DNA of 54,638 bases from VMCP01 sp965655465. GTDB lineage: Bacteria; Bacteroidota; Bacteroidia; NS11-12g; UBA955. Location of the stretch: contig CBFHGY010000005.1 in assembly GCA_965655465.1 (NCBI GenBank), positions 1 to 54,638 on the forward strand. Reading direction: 5' to 3'. The notes beneath the pieces are model-generated. The model was not told the origin of the DNA and did not search any database. It was given only the letters and a program-made list of their open reading frames with translations. The translations under genes were made by a program, and so were the position numbers. Positions 35,917 to 44,831 of the stretch are shown one piece after another (the stretch's first letter is position 1; each line of letters opens with the position of its first letter).

Positions 35917-36160
35917 TGAAAACTTCGTATGTCATATTCGAGCCTATATTTTTCTTGTCGGTTTTATACACTATTAATTTCCAACTGTACTGCTCCACTT
36001 GGGTCATTTGCGTAACACCTACAATTATTCATGCCTTCTTTTAAATTTGTAAATGACCCCTATATTCGAATCTTATATTGCTCTCAAATTCTAAATATTG
36101 GATATAGATTTCACTTAATCTACAAACTTAAAAATTCGAATACGGGTAAAATTCAGGTTA

Positions 36161-37363
36161 TCATAGATTCCATAATGACTGACCAATTTTACAATGTGAG
36201 CATCTTTTTTGTGCACAAAAATGCCGGCTTTGATGGATCAAACCAAAACTTAATAGTTGCGTATTTTTCTGTGAGGGAAGCAAGATCCGAATCTCCGAAG
36301 TAATGCGATTCAGTTCAAAGGTTCCTGATTCCAAAATATTTAAAAGTTCACCATCTATAAAACACCCAAGAAACATACGTCGTGCGCCCCAAATAGGAAG
36401 TATGGCGTTTTGAATCAACTTTGCCCTGTGTAATTCTCTCCAAGCAGGACCTTTTAATGAATTATCCAATAGATCAAATGTCTGCTCTAATAATAATGCA
36501 TCCCAATAACCTTGACGTTGGTCGACCCAAGTAAGAAATTGCAAAATACGTTCCATTGGATAAGACCCTGGTCTTAAATTCCGATGATGCCAAGCTCCAA
36601 TGCCACTTATTTGAGGAAAAACATTCTGTTTATATAATTTGATAAACTTTTCGAATTGTTTTTGAATCTTTTGGGGACTGGAATGCCACAAGCCCGAATC
36701 CATGAGAATCCAACCTATATAATCCGAAGCTTTATACCTTCGAAATACCTTTAAAGGCAATTGGCGGGCTAAATTCAAAGCATTCATCCGGTTTTGGGGA
36801 TCTACACAATACGCAAACAGTCTTATAAACAAGGTCCTTTCCCAATCAAAATTGATGGAAGCCGCCAATTGAAAACATTCCTCAGATTGTTCTAAAAAAC
36901 CCGTTATTGCGGCATCTTGTATTTGCGCATTCCGGATATCTGGTTTAACTTGATTGAGCAATTTTAAACATGGAAAACGTATTTTCTGATCATTCATTAT
37001 TTGCATTTTATGCAAATCTTTTTCGCAAAAATGATCTTCCAAACAAAGGGTTGGGATATGATATCCAAAATTATTGCAAACTTCTCGATCATGTAACCAT
37101 ACCACATGAAGTACTACTTGATTGTATCTGGGATCCAATTGATGGTGGTGCTCATCCCAATTAGAGGTGTGTATATGGATCTCTACAGATCCGTGATAGG
37201 TGATTCCATTTATTTCAACCTCAGCCCCTATGAAATCTGGGCCTTGCAATGGATTTAATGTCCCAAAATTCAGAATTCTAATTGTTTCAAGTTGGGTACC
37301 GGTAAAGGTGTTTTTTTTGAGCCAAATAGGATTCCAAAATTGGTGTAATAGGTCTTCTTTCAT
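36161..37363 (-). CDS. DUF2851 family protein
   Basis: The protein has about 400 aa, with the family-typical opening KEDLLHQFWNPIWLKKNTFTG and the conserved block LNPLQGPDFIGAEVEINGITYHGSVEIHIHTSNWDEHHHQ, which is rich in acidic and His residues. The C-terminal end has a Cys/His group (HFCAQKRCSHCKIG). The family is widespread in Bacteroidota and has no established function; the conserved D/E/H residues look nuclease-like, but this is not proven. The GTG at 37375 adds four codons; the ATG at 37363 is preferred. Confidence 0.85.
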   Translation of the reverse strand: MKEDLLHQFWNPIWLKKNTFTGTQLETIRILNFGTLNPLQGPDFIGAEVEINGITYHGSVEIHIHTSNWDEHHHQLDPRYNQVVLHVVWLHDREVCNNFGYHIPTLCLEDHFCEKDLHKMQIMNDQKIRFPCLKLLNQVKPDIRNAQIQDAAITGFLEQSEECFQLAASINFDWERTLFIRLFAYCVDPQNRMNALNLARQLPLKVFRRYKASDYIGWILMDSGLWHSSPQKIQKQFEKFIKLYKQNVFPQISGIGAWHHRNLRPGSYPMERILQFLTWVDQRQGYWDALLLEQTFDLLDNSLKGPAWRELHRAKLIQNAILPIWGARRMFLGCFIDGELLNILESGTFELNRITSEIRILLPSQKNTQLLSFGLIHQSRHFCAQKRCSHCKIGQSLWNL

Positions 37364-37567
37364 ATCTCTTTCCACTAACGAGATTGAATTTAAGCTTAAT
37401 TACAGACTTTACCAATGTCGCAAACATTTGGACCATTGCTGGAATTTTGGCCAATTTATAATGGTTATTACCGTAATTAATTAAGGAATTGGGCAATTAT
37501 TAAACGCTTCAATCCTAGTTAGATACCGATCTAAAATGGAAAAAGCCCTATTGAATGATTCGACCGA

Positions 37568-38434
37568 TTAATTATACCTACAAACCGTTTCAATGGTAGT
37601 ATGTGTAACGCGATAGGATTGTAAGAGTTCTTTAATTTGCGATTTTATTTGGGCTTGTTCTTCCGCACCTTCACAGTCAACTTGAACGCAGGCAGTAAAG
37701 GCATTACGCGTAGTACTTATTGCCCAAAGATGTACGTTATCGATAGCAGAAACCCCATCAATGGAATTGATTTTATATGATAAATCTTGTAGGTCTATAC
37801 CTTCTGGAACGCCATCTAGGCTCAATCGTAAACTACTTGCAAAAAGACGCCATGTCCCTATAAAAATCACAATACAAATACCTAATCCTAGCAAGGGATC
37901 AATCCATATACCCATACCTATCGACATCAACCACCCCCCCACTATAACCGCCAAACTCACTAAAGCATCTGCCGCCATGTGAAGAAACGCTGCTCGATTA
38001 TTTAATTCGTTGCTATTCACAAATAAAAACGCGGTTATTGTATTTATCGCTACGCCGATTCCAGCTATCCACATAATTGAATTGGGATCTGGTGCAACTA
38101 AGTGCAACAATCGATAAGAGGCAGATTGTGCCATATAAATAATAGCTAAGAATAATAATATTGCATTAGCAAGTGAAGCAAGTATGGTGCCCTTACTAAA
38201 TCCGTACGTATAAATACCGCTTGGAGGAATTGCCGCCATACGAAATGCAACCCAACTAATCACCAAACCTAAGACATCACTGAGATTATGCCACGCATCG
38301 GCTTGAAGGGAAATCGAATTGATTTTCCAACCGTAATATAATTCAACTAAAACAAACACCACGTTCAACATGATACCAAGCAGGAATTTATTTCCCATCA
38401 GTACATGATGATCGTGGTGTTCGTGATTATGCAT
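37568..38434 (-). CDS. Cation diffusion facilitator (CDF) metal exporter, CzcD/ZnT-like
   Basis: The 288-aa inner-membrane protein has six predicted helices and a His-rich N-terminus (HNHEHHDHH). The transport-site HxxxD pairs are visible at H49-D53 (AWHNLSD) and H152-D156 (HMAADA). A cytosolic C-terminal ferredoxin-like domain (SLDGVPEGIDLQDL, then DNVHLWAIS) follows. It exports Zn2+ or a related metal in exchange for protons. It lies 1 bp after the E2 gene on the same strand, so the two are co-transcribed although their functions appear unrelated. Confidence 0.93.
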   Translation of the reverse strand: MHNHEHHDHHVLMGNKFLLGIMLNVVFVLVELYYGWKINSISLQADAWHNLSDVLGLVISWVAFRMAAIPPSGIYTYGFSKGTILASLANAILLFLAIIYMAQSASYRLLHLVAPDPNSIMWIAGIGVAINTITAFLFVNSNELNNRAAFLHMAADALVSLAVIVGGWLMSIGMGIWIDPLLGLGICIVIFIGTWRLFASSLRLSLDGVPEGIDLQDLSYKINSIDGVSAIDNVHLWAISTTRNAFTACVQVDCEGAEEQAQIKSQIKELLQSYRVTHTTIETVCRYN

Positions 38435-38435
38435 A

Positions 38436-39695
38436 TTACAATCCTAAAAGTGCTTCTTCGGGGCGTTTACCGCTAAGTAACATTTCAGGATTCTCTAGTA
38501 AGTTTTTAATCCGAACCAGGAAACTCACGCTTTCACGACCATCAATAATTCGGTGGTCGTAACTCAATGCTAAATACATCATGGGTCTAATTACCACTTG
38601 ACCTTTTTCAGCAATAGGTCTTTCCACGATGTTATGCATCCCAAGAATTCCACTTTGGGGAGGATTTAAAATTGGAGTACTCATCATAGATCCAAAAACA
38701 CCTCCATTGGTAATGGTAAATGTACCTCCGGTCATTTCATCAATACTCAATTTGTTATCGCGGGCTTTTAGAGCAAGTCGCTTTACTTCCTTTTCAATTC
38801 CGTCTAGCGTTAGGGCTTCAGCATTGCGAATAACAGGCACTACTAGGCCTTTAGGCGCACTCACGGCAATAGAAACATCACAATAATCGTGATACACAAT
38901 TTCTTCCCCATCTATGCTCGCATTTACTGAGGGCCACTCTTGAAGGGCAATACAAACTGCACGCGTAAAGAAACTCATGAATCCAAGATTAATACCGAAT
39001 TCTTCTTTGAATTTGTCCTTATATACATTGCGCAAATCCATAATTGGCTTCATGTTCACTTCGTTAAAAGTAGTGAGCATGGCAGTATCATTTTTTGCTG
39101 CTACCAATCGCTTGGCAACTGTTTTACGCAGGTTGGACATTTTTTCGCGACGGGGTTCGCGGGAAGCAGCTACCCCAAATCCATGACCGGCATTTTCTTT
39201 TTTAGAAACACCTTGAGAAACTATGGCCTCTAAAACATCTATCTTCGTTATACGGCCATTTGAACCTGAACCTTTAACGGTTTGTGGGTTTACGTTATAT
39301 TCTGCCATCAATTGCTTCGCAATAGGCGACGCAGATAAATCACTAAAATCAGCAGCAACTGGAACTTTGGCAGGTTCTATAGGAGCCGATACCGGCTCTG
39401 ATTTTGCAGGACTTGCTTTAGGCTCCGGAGCTGGAGCTGCATTCGCAGGCTTTTCGGCGGTGTCATCGATCACGGCCACTACTGAATTCACTTCGATTGT
39501 ATCGCCTTCAGCACCTTTAAGTTCCAGTATGATACCCGCTTTTTCAGCATTAACTTCGAATGTTGCTTTATCGCTTTCGAATTCGGCTATGGGATCATCC
39601 ATATTCACCCAATCACCGACTTTAACCAACCATGCAGAGATGGAAACTTCGCTTACGGACTCCCCAGGTGCGGGGACAATTATTTCAATAGACAT
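38436..39695 (-). CDS. sucB: 2-oxoacid dehydrogenase E2, probably 2-oxoglutarate dehydrogenase dihydrolipoyl succinyltransferase
   Basis: The 419-aa protein has an N-terminal lipoyl domain (Lys43 in EFESDKATFEV), a Pro/Ala-rich linker, a peripheral-subunit-binding domain (SPIAKQLMAEYNVNPQTVKG) and a catalytic acyltransferase domain with the YDHRIIDGRE active-site histidine. The GFMSFFTRAVCIALQEWPSVNA stretch fits the succinyl-transferring (OdhB) type. sucA is not adjacent; upstream lies the unrelated Gld-like operon. A good promoter precedes it. It needs lipoylation by LipA, which is encoded at 11.2 kb. Confidence 0.92.
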   Translation of the reverse strand: MSIEIIVPAPGESVSEVSISAWLVKVGDWVNMDDPIAEFESDKATFEVNAEKAGIILELKGAEGDTIEVNSVVAVIDDTAEKPANAAPAPEPKASPAKSEPVSAPIEPAKVPVAADFSDLSASPIAKQLMAEYNVNPQTVKGSGSNGRITKIDVLEAIVSQGVSKKENAGHGFGVAASREPRREKMSNLRKTVAKRLVAAKNDTAMLTTFNEVNMKPIMDLRNVYKDKFKEEFGINLGFMSFFTRAVCIALQEWPSVNASIDGEEIVYHDYCDVSIAVSAPKGLVVPVIRNAEALTLDGIEKEVKRLALKARDNKLSIDEMTGGTFTITNGGVFGSMMSTPILNPPQSGILGMHNIVERPIAEKGQVVIRPMMYLALSYDHRIIDGRESVSFLVRIKNLLENPEMLLSGKRPEEALLGL

Positions 39696-39712
39696 ATACC
39701 TGTGTTCTCAGG

Positions 39713-39743
39713 CAAAGTTACGATAATTCAGTAAGTCACCCAA
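39713..39743 (-). promoter_or_regulatory. Promoter of the sucB-CDF operon
   Basis: On the minus strand TTG (39743-39741, inside TTTTG) and TAACTTTG (39720-39713) are 20 nt apart, a full match to the -33/-7 consensus. Predicted transcription start is about 12 nt before the ATG. Confidence 0.68.
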
Positions 39744-39791
39744 AACACGAAATTTTAATCTTTAAAGGAAATCGAAAAGCCGTTTAATAAC

Positions 39792-39819
39792 AAAAAATCC
39801 CACTCTCGTGGGATTTTTA
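39792..39819 (-). terminator. Intrinsic terminator of the Gld-like operon
   Basis: AAAAATCCCAC (39793-39803) and GTGGGATTTTT (39808-39818) form an 11-bp perfect stem with a TCTC loop. It lies 17 bp after the last gene of the operon, with a T run on the minus strand. Confidence 0.85.
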
Positions 39820-39835
39820 AAACCTTATTGTTTTT

Positions 39836-42031
39836 TTATAATTTCTCTTTGAGTGGGATAAAAGTTTTCCCCGTATCATCAGACTTGTTTAGGATGTATG
39901 ATAATCCCATATGCAATTGAAAATACCAATCATTTAAGCCGTTGGTTGATCTTGCGGCCGTGGATGAAATCAAGTCATGCGTCGTTGAACCACCTGATAT
40001 TTTTGATAATTTCGCCGTTTGAAGACCATTATCTGCTCGAATGAATCCATTATCAGGATTTGAGAAATATTCATCCGACATTAATACTTCTAACCATCTA
40101 TCGTAATCACCACCGTACCAAACTCCGGGACCGTAATCATCCAAATAGTCCGTAAAGGTGTATACGGCCTTCATCTCACCTTTAAACGCCCAACGTTTGC
40201 GCAAATACGCCAATTGCCATGATAGCCCAATATTCCCTGAAAACAATCCATAGGGCTTCTTGTTTTCTAAGAAATTCTGTCCTTCCATTCCTAGTTTACG
40301 CAAGGAGGTGCGCTCTTCACTCCATAAACGTGCCTTATAATCTGAGTAAGATTCCTTACTTCCTTGATTTCTGTATGAGATACGATAAGGGGTATAGGTA
40401 AAAACACCCGCGCTAATTCCCATACTGTTGACAAACTTCCACTTTTGACCAGGCTTTAGATTGTATTTGCCAATATGCCATAAGCCCTCAATATCCCAAA
40501 TAACCATAGGTGTTACAAACATCAAAGGCCATGTATTTTTATAAATCTGAATTTTATCATAATTGGCTCCTTCTACAAAAGGAACTTTACCGCCAGAAAG
40601 CAATCCAGTTGCCCATAAATTATGCATGGAAACCGTAGAATGGTACAAATTTGATTTTACAGAAAATCTATTGGTAAAATTATATTGTGCATATCCTCCA
40701 TAACTAATTTCGATGGTACTTGGCATAGGAGCAAATTTGTGGCCGATATCTCCGCCACCGTAAATGGAACCGCCACCCCAAAAACCAAACTCCCAAGTTT
40801 TCAATTTTACGATGTCTTCTTTTTTACCAAACATCGGAACGATTACCATAAATCCGATTTTCGCTTTCAACGTTGTATCTGGCCACTCGGGACTAATTAA
40901 AGTGGTATCTACTTTGCGGTACAATGGAGGAGGTAATTGTGCCGGTGTCAATTTAGGAAGTTTGTACTTAACCCCATTTTGCATAGTAACCTCGGTAGGA
41001 TTACCCTCTAAATACGTAACATTCAACGTATCTGAAGAAAGCTTCTGATTAATATTAACGCTTCTGTTAAATGAATCCCTCACCGCTACTAATTTCACAT
41101 CTCCCACTACGTCTAAAACAATTTTGCCAAACTCATGCGTTGCGCCTAATATGAAAGGTTCGTTCCCTTTTCTCTCCTTCAAAGAACTTACCGCATCTAC
41201 TTTTATTTTAGGCAAACTGTTATCCATACGATTGTCGAATACGACATCGTTAATACTTGCATTTGAATAAATTGCCCCAGCATTGATTTCTAGAGGCAAG
41301 CCTGAACCACCGCTAACAGACAAACCCACATTAAAAAACCCAGAGTAATTATTTACAAAAGTTAAACTACCTAAATCGATATTTTCAGGGTTTGAATTGC
41401 GCGCAATATCCAAGTGCAATATACCCATACTTGAATTTTCACCCTCAATTTCATTATCGTTAAAAGTTAGGTCTTTCAAATGGTATTCGATTCCTTCGCT
41501 ACCCACCTTCTCCAAAATGATATTACTTCTATTGTTGTAAAAACGAGAATTGGAAATACTAAAATTGATAGATTTAGACTCCCTTAAATCTAAGTAGGGA
41601 TTTGATGTATAAAGTATAGGCTCCTTGTAATTAATGCTATGAATCTGAGCATTGCTAATTTCGACATTCTTACGATACCAAAATGGATCAAATCTCAAGA
41701 ACTGAACCAGTTCTTTTACATCTACATTCTTGAACTTTATATTTTGAGTTTCATTAATCCCACCAATAACTATACCTAATCCCGGATTGTTATCATCTTG
41801 AGATTTAATTTGAACCGGATTATCTACTGTACCCGTTACTTCCAAACCTCCATTCACAATAATTCTTGCCCCTGGTTCAAATACCAACGTTTGTCCTGCC
41901 TTTATTCGGAAAGTTTCGCCCGCTTCAATGGTTTTGGTCCCTGAAACCAAAATTTCATCGTTTTGCGCACTTACTACATCGAACATTACCAATGCGATGA
42001 TTATTGAAATGATATGAATTTTCTTTTTCAT
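39836..42031 (-). CDS. Beta-helix / outer-membrane barrel fusion protein of the Gld-like operon
   Basis: The 731-aa protein has three visible parts. A signal peptide (MKKKIHIISIIIALVMFDVVSAQ) comes first. A right-handed beta-helix-like region of about 300 residues follows (FEPGARIIVNGGLEVTGTVD, then repeated ISNSRF, LTFNDN, LTFVNN turns). The C-terminal part from about residue 412 (WEFGFWGGGSIYGGGDIG, then GGYAQYNFTNRFSVKSNLY) looks like the small barrels of DUF6089/PorT-type outer-membrane proteins and ends with an amphipathic strand. A proline-rich linker (about 355-400) separates the last two. It is the last gene of the operon, 6 bp after the second GldM paralogue. A role as the outer-membrane end of the machine is inferred. 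Confidence 0.7.
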   Translation of the reverse strand: MKKKIHIISIIIALVMFDVVSAQNDEILVSGTKTIEAGETFRIKAGQTLVFEPGARIIVNGGLEVTGTVDNPVQIKSQDDNNPGLGIVIGGINETQNIKFKNVDVKELVQFLRFDPFWYRKNVEISNAQIHSINYKEPILYTSNPYLDLRESKSINFSISNSRFYNNRSNIILEKVGSEGIEYHLKDLTFNDNEIEGENSSMGILHLDIARNSNPENIDLGSLTFVNNYSGFFNVGLSVSGGSGLPLEINAGAIYSNASINDVVFDNRMDNSLPKIKVDAVSSLKERKGNEPFILGATHEFGKIVLDVVGDVKLVAVRDSFNRSVNINQKLSSDTLNVTYLEGNPTEVTMQNGVKYKLPKLTPAQLPPPLYRKVDTTLISPEWPDTTLKAKIGFMVIVPMFGKKEDIVKLKTWEFGFWGGGSIYGGGDIGHKFAPMPSTIEISYGGYAQYNFTNRFSVKSNLYHSTVSMHNLWATGLLSGGKVPFVEGANYDKIQIYKNTWPLMFVTPMVIWDIEGLWHIGKYNLKPGQKWKFVNSMGISAGVFTYTPYRISYRNQGSKESYSDYKARLWSEERTSLRKLGMEGQNFLENKKPYGLFSGNIGLSWQLAYLRKRWAFKGEMKAVYTFTDYLDDYGPGVWYGGDYDRWLEVLMSDEYFSNPDNGFIRADNGLQTAKLSKISGGSTTHDLISSTAARSTNGLNDWYFQLHMGLSYILNKSDDTGKTFIPLKEKL

Positions 42032-42037
42032 TTTGAT

Positions 42038-43408
42038 TTACTTCACTTGAATCAATAATGGAGATTCAAACTCCATATTCTTTATTTCATTATTTATATC
42101 TGCGGATTCCACCACTACGTATCTCAGATTTTCTAAACCCTCTTTGGGTAGTTCAATAGTTTCAGTAGCAGAAACCATCAATTCATTAGATATCCCAACT
42201 AAACGATACCTCAAATTAGAGATTTTGTATTTAAAATTCTGCAAATCGGGATGACTTGCATATACACTCAATTTGTTATTTAAACGCAATCTAGTTTTTG
42301 CAATTGACCCTCCACTCACTCCTTTGGCATTTACAAATGGCCTTGGCAAGTTTTGAACATAAACCGAATCACGCAAAAGCAAACCACCCGTCGCATTATT
42401 TATTTGGAATTTACACCAACCAACGCGTTCTGGTGTAAAGATCACTTTGCTCTGTTGCTTATTAATAATTGGGTCTTTATCACAATCGCATGACAAATTT
42501 CCAATATTTAACAGATTTACATATTGCAACTCCGACGTTTTTCCCTCAAAAAAGATATTGTACTTATTCTCTTTTTCTTTTTCGAAATTCTTTGCAACAG
42601 AAGTTACTTTCAAATTCTCTTCTACTCCATTTTTCTTGAAACTCAAGTCATAAACACCCACATATTGAGGAATAAACAGCAATGTATCACCAGCCCATTT
42701 ATTTAGGGGGAAAATCTGATTGTTTTGTTTGGCTTCAACTTTAATTTCTTCGTGGTTGAAAACCACCACTTTTACCGTATCACCCGGACGAACGGCTTCA
42801 ATATTAAACGCCATCAGTATTAAATAATCCCGATTTTGCTCTTCAGTTGTGATGATCCCTCCGTGTAATAACTTCATTTTAAGTTTCAAGTCGGCCATCC
42901 AGGTAACAACTACTCCAATGGGCACATGTTTAAACTTCCACTCTACCCATAGGTTCGCCTTTCCTGCTTCTAATCCATTCATCAAATCGCCAGAAAACAA
43001 CTCTCGAAATTCCTTCTTTTTAGGATTATTATCAGGCAAGCCAAGGTAATAATCTCGGAGAATCACTAATTTATCAAATAACCTGTACCCTTTTTCTAAT
43101 CTTATAAAAAAGTTATCGGTAAGGTTATAGGCATCTATTCCCTTATGTAAGGTTTCTTTATCATCGTATCCTACAAGTTTCCTAAAACCGCTCTCGATTT
43201 CAGTTACATTATCATAAACATCTTTAACCACAGGTTCGTCAAAAACTACTTTTGTGGATCGTTCCATATATTCTGCAAGCGTCACGTTTGTACGTAACCA
43301 TTCGATAGGAATTTGCAACATACTTAATGATATAAAAATCAAGTACATTACACTAATAAGTTTGAAGCGTAAAACTTTAGCCTTTTTAACTCTAACGTAA
43401 TTCCCCAT
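42038..43408 (-). CDS. Second GldM-like protein (diverged paralogue)
   Basis: The 456-aa protein has one N-terminal membrane helix with the GldM-type core MYLIFI (residues 21-26), then a helical periplasmic D1 region that closes with FKHVPIGVVVTWMADLK (159 on), which aligns with the same position of GldM. Ig-like domains follow. The D4-like C-terminal block starts FVNAKGVSGGSIAKTRLR (about 358) but has lost most of the GldM D4 pattern. Three cysteines (307, 309, 332) in the D3-like region are not present in the neighbouring paralogue. Both paralogues begin MGN and a basic stretch, which suggests tandem duplication. The gap to the first paralogue is 1 bp. Confidence 0.78.
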   Translation of the reverse strand: MGNYVRVKKAKVLRFKLISVMYLIFISLSMLQIPIEWLRTNVTLAEYMERSTKVVFDEPVVKDVYDNVTEIESGFRKLVGYDDKETLHKGIDAYNLTDNFFIRLEKGYRLFDKLVILRDYYLGLPDNNPKKKEFRELFSGDLMNGLEAGKANLWVEWKFKHVPIGVVVTWMADLKLKMKLLHGGIITTEEQNRDYLILMAFNIEAVRPGDTVKVVVFNHEEIKVEAKQNNQIFPLNKWAGDTLLFIPQYVGVYDLSFKKNGVEENLKVTSVAKNFEKEKENKYNIFFEGKTSELQYVNLLNIGNLSCDCDKDPIINKQQSKVIFTPERVGWCKFQINNATGGLLLRDSVYVQNLPRPFVNAKGVSGGSIAKTRLRLNNKLSVYASHPDLQNFKYKISNLRYRLVGISNELMVSATETIELPKEGLENLRYVVVESADINNEIKNMEFESPLLIQVK

Positions 43409-43409
43409 A

Positions 43410-44822
43410 TTATCCTTTGATTTTTAAAATTGGGCGGCCTTTTGAACTCACACCGCCCTCTTGACCCAACAAACGGATATTATCAAATATCAACACACTC
43501 CCCTTGGGGGCTTTTTCCTCCAATTCCCGCAAATCGTTTCTCAAAAAACGTGTGGTAGAATGTATTTTTTTAAATTTACCATCGGGATATGTAACACTCA
43601 TATCAAAATCAACTACTTGCCAAAATGGATTTACTGATTCCAATTTATTTGCGTTTCCTAATTCGGAAATTTCACCGCTTACACCCATTAAAGCAACCGT
43701 TTCATCCGGCTTTAAAGTAGATACAAATGATGCCTTATCTATAATGTTATTCCCATTTTTCATTACAACATCAAATACTCCTTCTGATTCAGGTACAATT
43801 TGCAAAATCCATCCTTTGCGTGTAATTGAAGCTGCATTCGACTCAAAAGTCACCGCATTACCTCGTGGAACATAACTTGAATCTAGAGTAACGATGATAG
43901 GCTCCCCAACAAAACCAGAAATACTCGTTCCGCTATTGATATATCGAAACATTGGAGGTACCACTTTAAAATTCGTAAAAATGCGCTTTTCATTGGACAT
44001 TATTTCCAAAGAATACGCTCCAATTCGACTAGGTTTGTAAAGCAGATTGTAGGTAGCCACTCCAATAGAATCCAATTTTATAGGCATTCCATTAATTTTA
44101 GCGGATAATACATCACTCGCTGTTTTGGGTCTTAGTTTAATACTGAGGGGTTCTCCAAGAATTAAGTTGCGTTTGAATTTCTGAATAAATTCAGTTTCAT
44201 CTAAAGATACAATTTCAAACTTGGGTAATTCGGATTCTTTATTTTTTAAGGTCAGTATCGTTTCATAAAGCATCACAGTTTTAAAATGCTCTATTATCGA
44301 AGGAACGACTCCATTAGGAGTTCCTTTGAAGAAATAATATACCGCTTCAATATCTTGGCCTTCCGTAGAGGTGTAGGTAACAAACTCCTTTTTTAAGTTT
44401 TTATTACCGATAGGACTATAGGCTTTTAAATATCTTTCAAAAATTCCTCTTAATTCAGGAGCCCATTTGCCATTTCGCACTTGAATTTCAGCAAATTTAT
44501 TTTCTCTTAATCGATCCCCTATTACGCCTGTATTCTTTTTGAAATCATCGTATGCTTTCGCTATTACTTCAAGTTCTTGAATACAAGAAAGGGTCGCCTT
44601 TTTAAGTGCGATTTCTTTTTCTCCCTTGGCTTTAAAAACGTTAAGTTCAGAAATCAAACGTTCGTTCACCATGATTTGAGATCTTGCAACATCTGGATAC
44701 TGCAAAACATACATACCTGGGGAGGTAAAAAAGATTTGTACAATGAAAATCAAATAGAACAAAGACAATCTCATAAATGAGATATTCTTTGACTTTGTGA
44801 CTTTTACGGTGAGATTTCCCAT
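43410..44822 (-). CDS. gldM: GldM-like trans-periplasmic motor shaft protein
   Basis: In T9SS, GldM forms a dimer that spans the periplasm, is rotated by GldL and couples proton flow to the outer membrane. This 470-aa protein has the N-terminal helix with FYLIFI (22-27), a helical D1 domain ending FFKGTPNGVVPSIIEHFK (164 on), and two Ig-like domains. A well-kept D4 domain follows: ALMGVSGEISELGNANKLES, DFDMSVTYPDG, RFLRNDLRELEEKAPKGSV and IFDNIRLLGQEGGV, closely matching the end of GldM. It is slightly shorter than the 513-aa F. johnsoniae protein. GldK and GldN, its usual partners, are not encoded nearby. It is 9 bp after gldL. Confidence 0.85.
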   Translation of the reverse strand: MGNLTVKVTKSKNISFMRLSLFYLIFIVQIFFTSPGMYVLQYPDVARSQIMVNERLISELNVFKAKGEKEIALKKATLSCIQELEVIAKAYDDFKKNTGVIGDRLRENKFAEIQVRNGKWAPELRGIFERYLKAYSPIGNKNLKKEFVTYTSTEGQDIEAVYYFFKGTPNGVVPSIIEHFKTVMLYETILTLKNKESELPKFEIVSLDETEFIQKFKRNLILGEPLSIKLRPKTASDVLSAKINGMPIKLDSIGVATYNLLYKPSRIGAYSLEIMSNEKRIFTNFKVVPPMFRYINSGTSISGFVGEPIIVTLDSSYVPRGNAVTFESNAASITRKGWILQIVPESEGVFDVVMKNGNNIIDKASFVSTLKPDETVALMGVSGEISELGNANKLESVNPFWQVVDFDMSVTYPDGKFKKIHSTTRFLRNDLRELEEKAPKGSVLIFDNIRLLGQEGGVSSKGRPILKIKG

Positions 44823-44831
44823 TGTAGAAGA

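Noticed and set aside
36031..36303. 90-codon plus-strand frame
   Set aside because: It partly overlaps the DUF2851 gene in antisense and has low-complexity AT-rich coding.
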